A stretch of 12,190 nt of DNA. Origin: Clostridiales bacterium (GTDB lineage: Bacteria > Bacillota > Clostridia > Oscillospirales > Oscillospiraceae). Below the pieces are notes generated by a model. That model did not search any database, was not told the origin of the DNA, and saw only the letters and a program-made list of their open reading frames with translations. Location of the stretch: contig DYCR01000005.1 in the NCBI GenBank assembly GCA_019418025.1, forward strand, positions 88,728-100,917, in the 5' to 3' direction. Shown one piece after another: positions 6,158-12,190 of this stretch. Every line of letters starts with the position of its first letter. The stretch's first letter is position 1. The position numbers were made by a program, and so were the translations under genes.

Positions 6158-8311
6158 GTGCTGCATATCGATGAAAGCCACCCGTTTCCCGCATTTTTGA
6201 TAGACGCCGAGCGTCACACCATCACCGATTCCAACCAAAGCTTTCAGGAGCTGTTTTCCACTGTCCCAAAGCCTGAGCTGCAAGAGCTGATCGATCAGAT
6301 CTGCCGACGTATTGACGGACTGCTGTCCATGTCCTTTCAGCAGCCCATCCCCTATTCCTTCGGCGTTGCTCCGGCAACCGTCTTTTGTCAGCACATAGAG
6401 GAGGGCTCCCAGGAGATTTTGGTCTACCTGAACATACAATATAATAATATCCCGCTGCCCATGCACTTTTATGCTCTGGCCAGCATCCCCTCCATCGGTC
6501 TTGTCATGATCGATACCGCCAACGACCGATTCTTGGCAAAATATGCAAACAACGGTCTGCTGAATCTGCTGGGCTACGGTCAGGAGCATCGGGATGCCTT
6601 CTTTTCTCAGGATCTGATCCAGCTTGTCTACAAGGACGATCGGCAGATCGGACTGGGTAAATACCATTCTCTGTCCCCCGATCAAAACGAACTATGTCTG
6701 ACCGGACGGCTTGTGCGCCGGGACGGATCTCTGGTGTGGGTGAATTTCCTTGCTCGGGTCGTTCTGGCCCCGGACGGGAAGAAAATGATCTTTGCCCTGA
6801 TAACCGACGTTTCTCACAGCCTGCAAATCATCGAAAAGCTGAATCAGGAGAAGCAGACGGTCAGCGCACTGGAAAATTACATCCACAACATCGTGTTCAA
6901 ATATGAATTTCAGTACGATACCATCACCTTTACCGGCGAGCTGTTCAAGCGGCTCACCGGCATGGACAGCCATACATATACATTGAACGACTTCCTGACA
7001 GATGACGAGCCGCCCTTTCTGGATCTGCGGCAGATCAAGCGCATCATCAGCGATGCCAAGCGGGGCCGCCGGCAGGAATACGTAATCAAGGCCATCGACA
7101 AGGATGACCGATATTACTGGCTCAGTGTCACCTTTGAGTTCATACGGGATGCCGGCAACAGAAACGTCTCCATCGTGGGCAGTGCCGAGGACATCACCGA
7201 GCAGCGCGCCGCAAAGGCCTACTATGACAAGGCCCTGTCTCTGTGGCACACCAAAAGCGACAACTGCGAGGCCGCCTTCACCATGAACATCTCAGACCAG
7301 CTCGTAGTCGGCGGTTACAGCAGCTTTATCGTGACGGATGAACTGCTGTCTTTGTCCGTTGACGAATACTGGGACACCATACTGCCCTATCTTCTGAACA
7401 AGGTCGATCGAAAACGGCTGAAGGAGCTGATGACGGCGAAGAAGCTGACTGCCGCCTTTCACGAGAAAAAAACACGCTTCACCTATGATCTGGAGGTGAA
7501 CAGCCGCGGCGAGCATCGCTGGTTCCGGCTGATCATGTCCCTGATCAAAAATCCGAAAACCGGCGATATCATGGCTCTGGTCAAATGGAACGACATCAAC
7601 GACATCAAGCTGCGAGAGAAGATCGATCAGCTGCTTTTCTCTGAAAGCTTTGATTTTATTTGTCTGGTATTTGCCAAGTCAAACAGCTATATGATGATCA
7701 TGGATATCGAGAACAGCAATGTCATCCCTAACTCCGTGCTGAACGGATATGAGACGACCATGCGTCAGGAGATCAGCCAGTACAGCCTGCCGGAGGATGT
7801 CCAGTATCTTCAGTTCTGCTTCAGCCTGAAAAATCTGAAAACCCAGCTTTCTTTCAATCCGGTTTATTCCTTCAACGGCTACCGCCGATATCCCGACGGC
7901 TCTCCCTCAGTCAAGTGCCATACCTTCCAATATTTAGACCGCAAGGGACAGGTGATCCTCTACACCCGAAAGGATATCACAAATACCACCGAGACCCTCT
8001 CCTTCAAGATCAATTCCCGAACCTACAATCTGGCCTTTTCCGAGATCCTCTACATTGAAAGCTTTGGCAAGAAAAGCCGGATCGTGACCGAGGCTGAGAC
8101 TTTTGAGGTAAACGAAATGATCTCGAGCATCCAATCCCGTCTGCCCGGAAAGAAATTCTGCCGCTGTCATCGCTGCTACATCGTGCGCAATCGGGCGATC
8201 AAGGTCATCGAGCAGGGAAACGCCATGCTGATCAACGGCAGCAAGATCCCGGTGAGCAGAAAGAAAATCGAACTGCTGCGGGAATTGCAGAATGATGACA
8301 GCATGATATGA
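6158..8311 (+). CDS. Multi-PAS sensor protein with C-terminal LytTR DNA-binding domain
   Basis: A 717-residue cytoplasmic protein without visible membrane segments. GTG 6158 is chosen as start: AAAGGAGG lies 8 nt upstream, whereas the in-frame TTG at 6062 is inside the promoter. Several PAS-like modules follow: a short one at about 1-60 (FPAFLIDAE, DSNQSFQELF), one at 101-230 (LLNLLGYG, RRDGSLVWVNF, FALITDVSH), one at 238-350 (IVFKYEF, YYWLSVTFEF, GSAEDITEQ), one at 375-487 (HRWFRLIMSLI, VKWNDINDIK), and a degenerate one at 490-612. The LytTR domain spans about 615-712 (SEILYIES, FCRCHRCYIVRNRAI, IPVSRKKIELL). There is no receiver domain and no GGDEF or EAL domain. PAS modules sense small ligands or redox state; LytTR binds paired promoter repeats, so this looks like a one-component transcription regulator. 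It is divergent from the pilus operon, suggesting control of it or of itself. No clear terminator follows. The target is inferred. Confidence 0.88.
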   Translation: MLHIDESHPFPAFLIDAERHTITDSNQSFQELFSTVPKPELQELIDQICRRIDGLLSMSFQQPIPYSFGVAPATVFCQHIEEGSQEILVYLNIQYNNIPLPMHFYALASIPSIGLVMIDTANDRFLAKYANNGLLNLLGYGQEHRDAFFSQDLIQLVYKDDRQIGLGKYHSLSPDQNELCLTGRLVRRDGSLVWVNFLARVVLAPDGKKMIFALITDVSHSLQIIEKLNQEKQTVSALENYIHNIVFKYEFQYDTITFTGELFKRLTGMDSHTYTLNDFLTDDEPPFLDLRQIKRIISDAKRGRRQEYVIKAIDKDDRYYWLSVTFEFIRDAGNRNVSIVGSAEDITEQRAAKAYYDKALSLWHTKSDNCEAAFTMNISDQLVVGGYSSFIVTDELLSLSVDEYWDTILPYLLNKVDRKRLKELMTAKKLTAAFHEKKTRFTYDLEVNSRGEHRWFRLIMSLIKNPKTGDIMALVKWNDINDIKLREKIDQLLFSESFDFICLVFAKSNSYMMIMDIENSNVIPNSVLNGYETTMRQEISQYSLPEDVQYLQFCFSLKNLKTQLSFNPVYSFNGYRRYPDGSPSVKCHTFQYLDRKGQVILYTRKDITNTTETLSFKINSRTYNLAFSEILYIESFGKKSRIVTEAETFEVNEMISSIQSRLPGKKFCRCHRCYIVRNRAIKVIEQGNAMLINGSKIPVSRKKIELLRELQNDDSMI

Positions 8312-8351
8312 GCGGCACCGACGTTTCCGGCTGACATTTCCCGAAAAGGAT

Positions 8352-8380
8352 TTGACTCTCTCCCCATTTGCTGATATGAT
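8352..8380 (+). promoter_or_regulatory. Promoter of the EEP-family gene
   Basis: TTGACT (8352-8357) and TATGAT (8375-8380) are separated by 17 bp, a near-consensus vegetative promoter. It lies 81 bp before the ATG at 8462, in the 150-bp gap after the regulator gene. Confidence 0.75.
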
Positions 8381-8461
8381 GCAGCTATACGGGTATGTAT
8401 CTGCCCATCCCCGATGCCCGCCCATCCGGCAGACACGATTCCAAAACAAGGAGGCTTTTCT

Positions 8462-9532
8462 ATGAAAACAGGAATCAAGATCCTACTCTCCATCCTTCTG
8501 GCCTTGGTCCTTGTCGTATCCGGCTATGTTGCCTACGCTTTCATCGCCTATGAACGCCTGCCGGACCACATGACACTGGAGGTATCTCCCTCTGCCGGAC
8601 AGGCGCAGCCCCTAAGTCCCGGCACATCCCTGCGTCTGCTTTCTTACAACGTAGGCTTCGGCGCTTACAGTGACGATTACAGCTTTTTCATGGACGGCGG
8701 CAAGGAAAGCCGAGCCCGCTCCCAAGAGGCCGTTTACGAAAATATCGGCGGAGCTGCCGCGGTGATCCGGGAGCAGGCCCCCGATCTGATCCTCGTGCAG
8801 GAGGTGGACTTTGACAGCACCCGCAGTCTGCATGTCGATCAGCGTCAGCTGCTTCAGGATGCCCTGCCGGAATATTCCCACAGCTTTGCCCAAAACTATG
8901 ACAGCCCTTATTTATTCTGGCCTCTGCTTTCGCCCCATGGTGCAAACAAATCCGGCATCCTGGCCTTCTCCCGTTATCCGATATCCTCTGCCACCCGCAG
9001 GAGCCTGCCCATTGAGGACGGCTTTATGAAAATGGTGGATCTGGACCGCTGCTACTCCGTTTCCCGCATCCCCGTTTCCAACGGGCACAAGCTGGTGCTT
9101 TACAATGTCCACCTTTCTGCCTACACCTCCGACGGCCTGATCGCAAATGAACAGCTTGTGATGCTGTTCGATGACATGCTGTCAGAGTACGCCGCCGGAA
9201 ACTATGTGATCGCAGGCGGAGATTTCAACAAGGACCTGCTGGGTGACTCCAGCTCCGTATTCGGTGTTGCACCGGAGGGTGCCACATGGGCGCAGCCCTT
9301 CCCTCAGGACATGATCCCCCAGGAGCTTCGGTTGATTGCACCCTTTGATGCCGCTTCTCCTGCTGCATCCTGCCGCAACGCAGACCGCCCCTATGGGCCG
9401 GATTCCTTCCGGGTCACGGTGGACGGCTTCCTCGTCTCTCAAAATATTGAGGTGACCCAAAGTCAGGTCGTGGAAACCGGCTATCGATGGAGCGACCACA
9501 ATCCTGTCTCTTTGGATTTTACTCTGAAATAA
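8462..9532 (+). CDS. Membrane-anchored endonuclease/exonuclease/phosphatase family protein
   Basis: A 356-residue protein. ATG 8462 is chosen because AAGGAGG lies 7 nt upstream and the N-terminus is then a proper signal anchor: MKTGIK, followed by a hydrophobic stretch to about residue 30. No lipobox is seen, so it is probably anchored with the catalytic domain outside. The EEP (DNase I-like) fold shows its landmarks in order: LLSYNVG with Asn63, LVQEVD with metal-binding Glu114, NVHLS (215-219), GGDFN (252-256), DGF near 321 and the catalytic SDHNP (344-348). The family hydrolyses phosphodiester or phosphomonoester bonds in DNA, phosphoinositides, sphingomyelin and others; the substrate cannot be told here. 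It has its own promoter and a downstream stem-loop, so it looks monocistronic. Confidence 0.9.
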   Translation: MKTGIKILLSILLALVLVVSGYVAYAFIAYERLPDHMTLEVSPSAGQAQPLSPGTSLRLLSYNVGFGAYSDDYSFFMDGGKESRARSQEAVYENIGGAAAVIREQAPDLILVQEVDFDSTRSLHVDQRQLLQDALPEYSHSFAQNYDSPYLFWPLLSPHGANKSGILAFSRYPISSATRRSLPIEDGFMKMVDLDRCYSVSRIPVSNGHKLVLYNVHLSAYTSDGLIANEQLVMLFDDMLSEYAAGNYVIAGGDFNKDLLGDSSSVFGVAPEGATWAQPFPQDMIPQELRLIAPFDAASPAASCRNADRPYGPDSFRVTVDGFLVSQNIEVTQSQVVETGYRWSDHNPVSLDFTLK

Positions 9533-9551
9533 GTATCACCTGAGCATTGCA

Positions 9552-9583
9552 AACACGCCCTTGATTCTGACCAAGGGCGTGTT
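9552..9583 (+). terminator. Stem-loop after the EEP gene, likely weak terminator
   Basis: A perfect 12-bp stem pairs AACACGCCCTTG (9552-9563) with CAAGGGCGTGTT (9572-9583) around an 8-nt loop, 19 nt after the stop codon. Only a loosely T-rich tail (TTATTT) follows, so termination may be leaky. Most of the right arm, from 9573, belongs to the 109-bp repeat unit. Confidence 0.6.
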
Positions 9584-9650
9584 ATTTGCACGGTAAGGAG
9601 TTACATGAAGATATTTTTCAGAATATCCAAGGGCAAGTCAAAACCAACCC

Positions 9651-9679
9651 TTGACGTGATGTCGATTGATTTATATAGT
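9651..9679 (+). promoter_or_regulatory. Promoter in repeat copy 1
   Basis: TTGACG (9651-9656) and TATAGT (9674-9679) with a 17-bp spacer. Transcription would start near 9686 and run through the small ORF of copy 2 into the helicase gene. Confidence 0.65.
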
Positions 9680-9713
9680 ATAAGGGCGTGTTATTTGCAC
9701 GGTAAGGAGTTAC

Positions 9714-9797
9714 ATGAAGATATTTTTCAGAATATCCAAGGGCAAGTCAAAACCAACCCTTGACGTGATGTCGATTGATTTATATAGTATACTGTGA
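9714..9797 (+). CDS. Possible 27-residue leader peptide (repeat copy 2)
   Basis: ATG 9714 follows TAAGGAG by 4 nt and opens a 27-codon frame beginning MKIFFRISKGKSKP, ending in SIL before TGA at 9795-9797. It would be the first ORF on a transcript from the copy 1 promoter and stops 26 nt before the helicase ATG. The same start in copy 1 (9605) runs 52 codons to 9763 because the 109-bp unit shifts frame. The peptide is basic and matches no family I recognise. The good ribosome binding site is the only support; it may not be translated. Confidence 0.25.
   Translation: MKIFFRISKGKSKPTLDVMSIDLYSIL
9760..9788 (+). promoter_or_regulatory. Promoter in repeat copy 2, proximal to the helicase
   Basis: TTGACG (9760-9765) and TATAGT (9783-9788) with a 17-bp spacer. 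Predicted start near 9795, about 29 nt before the helicase ATG at 9824. This rules against the in-frame GTG at 9794 as the usual start codon. Confidence 0.75.
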
Positions 9798-9823
9798 TAT
9801 TTTACAGCCAAGAGGATCACCCA

Positions 9824-12085
9824 ATGACACACACCCAGTTCCAACAGCAATTTATGCAGCAGCTGAACCCACAGCAGAAGGAGGCCGTATGCACCACTGA
9901 CGGTGCCGTTCTTCTGCTGGCGGTCCCCGGAAGCGGAAAAACCACGGTCCTCGTGACGCGTCTGGGGTATATGGTACACTGCAAGGACATCGCCCCCAGT
10001 CAGATCCTGACCATGACCTACACCCGTGCCGCTGCACTGGAGATGAAAAGCCGCTTTGCAGGCCTGTTTGGCAGCCATTTGGCGGATTCCATGCGGATCT
10101 GCACCATCAACAGCCTTTCCCGGGAAATCGTTGGATTTTATTCTGAGAAGCTCGGCAAGGAAAAGCCCTTTGATCTGATCCAGCCGGAGGAGTCTGCCCA
10201 ACTGGTGGGACAGCTGTATCAGCAGCTAAACGGAGAATATCCCACGGAAAGCACGGTCAAGGATATTCGGACCACCATCACCTACATCAAAAACATGCGC
10301 CTTACGGGAGATGATATCAGCAAGTTCAATTCCGAAATCTCCCACATGGATCAGCTCTACCGACTCTATTGCAGCAGCCTTGTTCAGCAAAAGCAGATGG
10401 ATTATGACGACCAGATGGTCTACGCTCTGACGGTGCTTCAGAAATACCCGGCTATCCTGAACTATTTTCAGGATCGCTACCCCTATATCTGTGTGGACGA
10501 ATCTCAGGATACCTCCAAAATTCAGCACGAGATCATCCAGATGCTTGCGCAGAAATACCAGAATCTCTTCATGGTCGGTGACGAGGATCAGAGTATTTAC
10601 GGCTTCCGTGCCGCTTACCCTCAGGCCTTGCTGAGCTTTGAAACCACCTATCCGGATGCCAAGATCCTGTACATGGAGCATAACTACCGCTCCACTCAGC
10701 AGATCGTTTCCGCAGCCAACAGCTTTGTCGCAAAAAACCGATTCCGCCGCCCAAAGCAAATGATCCCCCACCGGGGCAGCGGCGGCATGGTGCAGAAGAT
10801 CCATGTCACCAACCGCATGGCGCAGCACAAGTTTCTGTTCCACATCGGGGCAGACTGCTCCGAAGAAACTGCCATCTTGTATCGGAACAACGACAGCGCC
10901 CTGCCCCTGATCGATCTATTTGAGCGAAACCATGTCCCATATAACTGCAAGGAATTCGAGGATGCCTTTTTCACCCACCGCATCGTGACAGATCTTGCAA
11001 AAATCATCCGTTTTTCCTACAACATGCATGATCCGGAGCTGTTCATGGACATCTACTACAAATTCGGCAGCCCCATCAGCAAAATTGCGGCGGTTTCCGC
11101 CTGCGAAGAAAGTCTGCGCACCGGAAAATCTATTTTAGAGGAATTGGTCCGCTGTCCCCATCTCAGCAGGAGCGGAACAGAAGCTGCCATGGACCTGCAA
11201 GCCATCCTCTCGGCTCTGCCTGAACAGCCGGCCGAAGCCGCTCTGGCGCAAATATGGAACATCCTGAATTACAGTAGTTATGTCAACCGTCAAAAACTGG
11301 ACACCGGAAAATATGATATCCTGTGTCTGCTGGCAAAACAGGAGCGTTCCCCCATGGACCTGCTGCGGCGGCTTCAGGAGCTGAGATGTCTAATCAAGGA
11401 ACACGTCAACCAAAGCCAGACCAAGCTCACCCTTTCCACCGTCCACTCCAGCAAGGGGCTTGAATATGATCGGGTGTTTTTACTGGATGTACTGGAGGGC
11501 ATTCTCCCCGCCAAACGCCAGCAGGAGCTGAAAACCGCCGAGGATATCCAGAATTACGAGGAGGACCGCCGGATCTATTATGTGGCCATGACCCGGGCCA
11601 AGCATCAGCTGTGTCTGTTCACCTGTCCGGGACGGGACTCACAGTTTACCGCCGAGATCCTCAGCACCTTCCCGCAGGAGATCATCGACCCCAACGATAT
11701 TTTCAGCAGTCTCCGCCAGAACCTGTGCGGCAAAACCTACCTCCACAGGGAATTTGGAAAAGGAACGATCCTCGCCCATTGTCAGGATCATGTTCTTGTA
11801 GAATACCGGGAAAGCCCCACGCAGCTGCTGACCCTCGGGCAGATGCTTGAAAATCGGGAGCTGACTGCCGCATATGCCCCCGCTGCTCCCCAAAGAAGCA
11901 CTGTCACCGAGGCGGAGGCCGCCTGTGCAAGCATCCAAATCGGCTCACGGGTCACCCACAAGTCCTTCGGTTCCGGGATCGTACTGGGTATCGTACAGGG
12001 CGTTGCCGAGATCCGATTTGAAGAAAGTCAGGAAATCAAGCGCATCATGCTGGATGTCACCGTCAGAAACGGCATTTTAAGATAA
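9824..12085 (+). CDS. UvrD/PcrA-type superfamily 1 DNA helicase
   Basis: A 753-residue ATP-dependent 3'-5' helicase. ATG 9824 is chosen because AGAGGA lies 8 nt upstream; an in-frame GTG at 9794 coincides with the predicted transcription start. SF1A motifs appear in order: Q motif LNPQQKEAV (14-22), Walker A VPGSGKTT (34-41), Ia TYTRAAALEM (65-74), II VDESQDT (224-230), III GDEDQSIYGFR (252-262), IV HNYRST (286-291), V TVHSSKGLEY (539-548) and VI YYVAMTRAK (585-593). It differs from classical PcrA/UvrD in AVPGSGKT for AGAGSGKT and DESQDT for DEYQDT. The C-terminus holds two similar small modules, about 637-675 (FGKGTI) and 706-746 (FGSGIV), like the Tudor-type tail of PcrA. Likely acts in DNA repair or removal of protein-DNA obstacles; it is not clearly the housekeeping PcrA. 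Expressed from the duplicated promoter. Confidence 0.93.
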   Translation: MTHTQFQQQFMQQLNPQQKEAVCTTDGAVLLLAVPGSGKTTVLVTRLGYMVHCKDIAPSQILTMTYTRAAALEMKSRFAGLFGSHLADSMRICTINSLSREIVGFYSEKLGKEKPFDLIQPEESAQLVGQLYQQLNGEYPTESTVKDIRTTITYIKNMRLTGDDISKFNSEISHMDQLYRLYCSSLVQQKQMDYDDQMVYALTVLQKYPAILNYFQDRYPYICVDESQDTSKIQHEIIQMLAQKYQNLFMVGDEDQSIYGFRAAYPQALLSFETTYPDAKILYMEHNYRSTQQIVSAANSFVAKNRFRRPKQMIPHRGSGGMVQKIHVTNRMAQHKFLFHIGADCSEETAILYRNNDSALPLIDLFERNHVPYNCKEFEDAFFTHRIVTDLAKIIRFSYNMHDPELFMDIYYKFGSPISKIAAVSACEESLRTGKSILEELVRCPHLSRSGTEAAMDLQAILSALPEQPAEAALAQIWNILNYSSYVNRQKLDTGKYDILCLLAKQERSPMDLLRRLQELRCLIKEHVNQSQTKLTLSTVHSSKGLEYDRVFLLDVLEGILPAKRQQELKTAEDIQNYEEDRRIYYVAMTRAKHQLCLFTCPGRDSQFTAEILSTFPQEIIDPNDIFSSLRQNLCGKTYLHREFGKGTILAHCQDHVLVEYRESPTQLLTLGQMLENRELTAAYAPAAPQRSTVTEAEAACASIQIGSRVTHKSFGSGIVLGIVQGVAEIRFEESQEIKRIMLDVTVRNGILR

Positions 12086-12088
12086 CAC

Positions 12089-12133
12089 AAACCTCCCACC
12101 CCCGATGCGTACAACACGGGAATGGGAGGTTTT
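12089..12133 (+). terminator. Intrinsic terminator of the helicase gene
   Basis: A 10-bp stem pairs AAACCTCCCA (12089-12098) with TGGGAGGTTT (12123-12132) around a 24-nt loop, ending in TTTT. It begins 3 nt after the stop codon. The loop is long, but the arms are perfect. Confidence 0.75.
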
Positions 12134-12142
12134 CGCAATCAT

Positions 12143-12185
12143 AACCACCACTGAAGTGGTGGTTTGCACAGGCCCTAGAAGGGCC
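12143..12185. repeat. Pair of compact hairpins at the window edge, possible IS200/IS605-type end
   Basis: A 10-bp palindromic stem AACCACCACT / AGTGGTGGTT (12143-12164, two-base centre) is followed 6 nt later by GGCCC-TAGAA-GGGCC (12171-12185). Neither is followed by a T run, and the gene already has its own terminator. Closely spaced subterminal hairpins are typical of IS200/IS605 transposon ends and of REP-like repeats. The assignment is inference, since the sequence stops here. Confidence 0.35.
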
Positions 12186-12190
12186 AATTA

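Larger units (their letters stand above)
9573..9790. repeat. Exact 109-bp tandem duplication
   Basis: Bases 9573-9681 recur without any difference at 9682-9790. Each unit contains a TAAGGAG ribosome-binding-like site with an ATG 4 nt later, a short hairpin GATATT/AATATC, arms CAAGGG/CCCTTG, and a strong promoter TTGACG-17 bp-TATAGT at its end. The identity points to a recent duplication. It fills most of the 291-bp gap between the EEP and helicase genes. Confidence 0.95.

Noticed and set aside
9573..9790. CRISPR-like array
   Set aside because: There are only two directly abutting copies of 109 bp, no spacers and no cas genes; it is a simple tandem duplication.
10226..10843. 205-codon minus-strand frame opposite the helicase
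   Set aside because: Antisense to helicase motifs II-IV, no ribosome binding site or family signature; a shadow of the real gene.

Overview
This window looks like a low- to mid-GC Gram-positive chromosome, most likely Clostridia of the Oscillospiraceae/Ruminococcaceae type. The hints are strong AGGAGG-type ribosome binding sites, sigma-A-like promoters with 17-bp spacers, a clostridial-style multi-PAS regulator and roughly balanced base composition in coding DNA. Genus cannot be fixed from the sequence alone. No tRNA, rRNA, CRISPR array or transposase gene was seen.

Left half (1-5641, minus strand): a type IV pilus (Tfp) gene cluster read right to left. It starts with a pilT-like ATPase, then the pilC platform protein, then a small major-type pilin with its own candidate promoter and a strong terminator behind it. 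Next come three tip or minor-pilin type genes: a pilin-like protein lacking the usual Glu5 (GspK/PilX style), a 529-residue modular pilin fusing a class III prepilin leader to a von Willebrand factor A (vWA) domain with an intact MIDAS, and a further minor prepilin cut by the window edge. The ATPase and PilC would polymerise or retract the fibre in the membrane. The major pilin would form the shaft, and the low-abundance pilins, including the vWA one, would plausibly cap it as an adhesin. No pilB, pilD or pilMNO gene is present in the window.

Centre (5642-6157): a 516-bp divergent intergenic region. On the minus strand it has a pilT promoter, a 16-nt-arm operator-like inverted repeat over its -35, and a roughly 128-nt 5' leader that can fold into a three-way junction plus a hairpin just before the ribosome binding site. 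On the plus strand it has a good promoter for the next gene. That gene (6158-8311) encodes a cytoplasmic protein with four or five PAS-like modules and a C-terminal LytTR DNA-binding domain. It is a natural candidate regulator of the divergent pilus operon.

Right half (8312-12190, plus strand): a membrane-anchored endonuclease/exonuclease/phosphatase (EEP) family protein with its own promoter. It is followed by an exact 109-bp tandem duplication that carries a promoter and a small ORF in each unit. A UvrD/PcrA-type superfamily 1 helicase with two C-terminal Tudor-like modules comes next, then its terminator. Two compact hairpins at the right edge resemble an IS200/IS605-type end or another repeated extragenic element.
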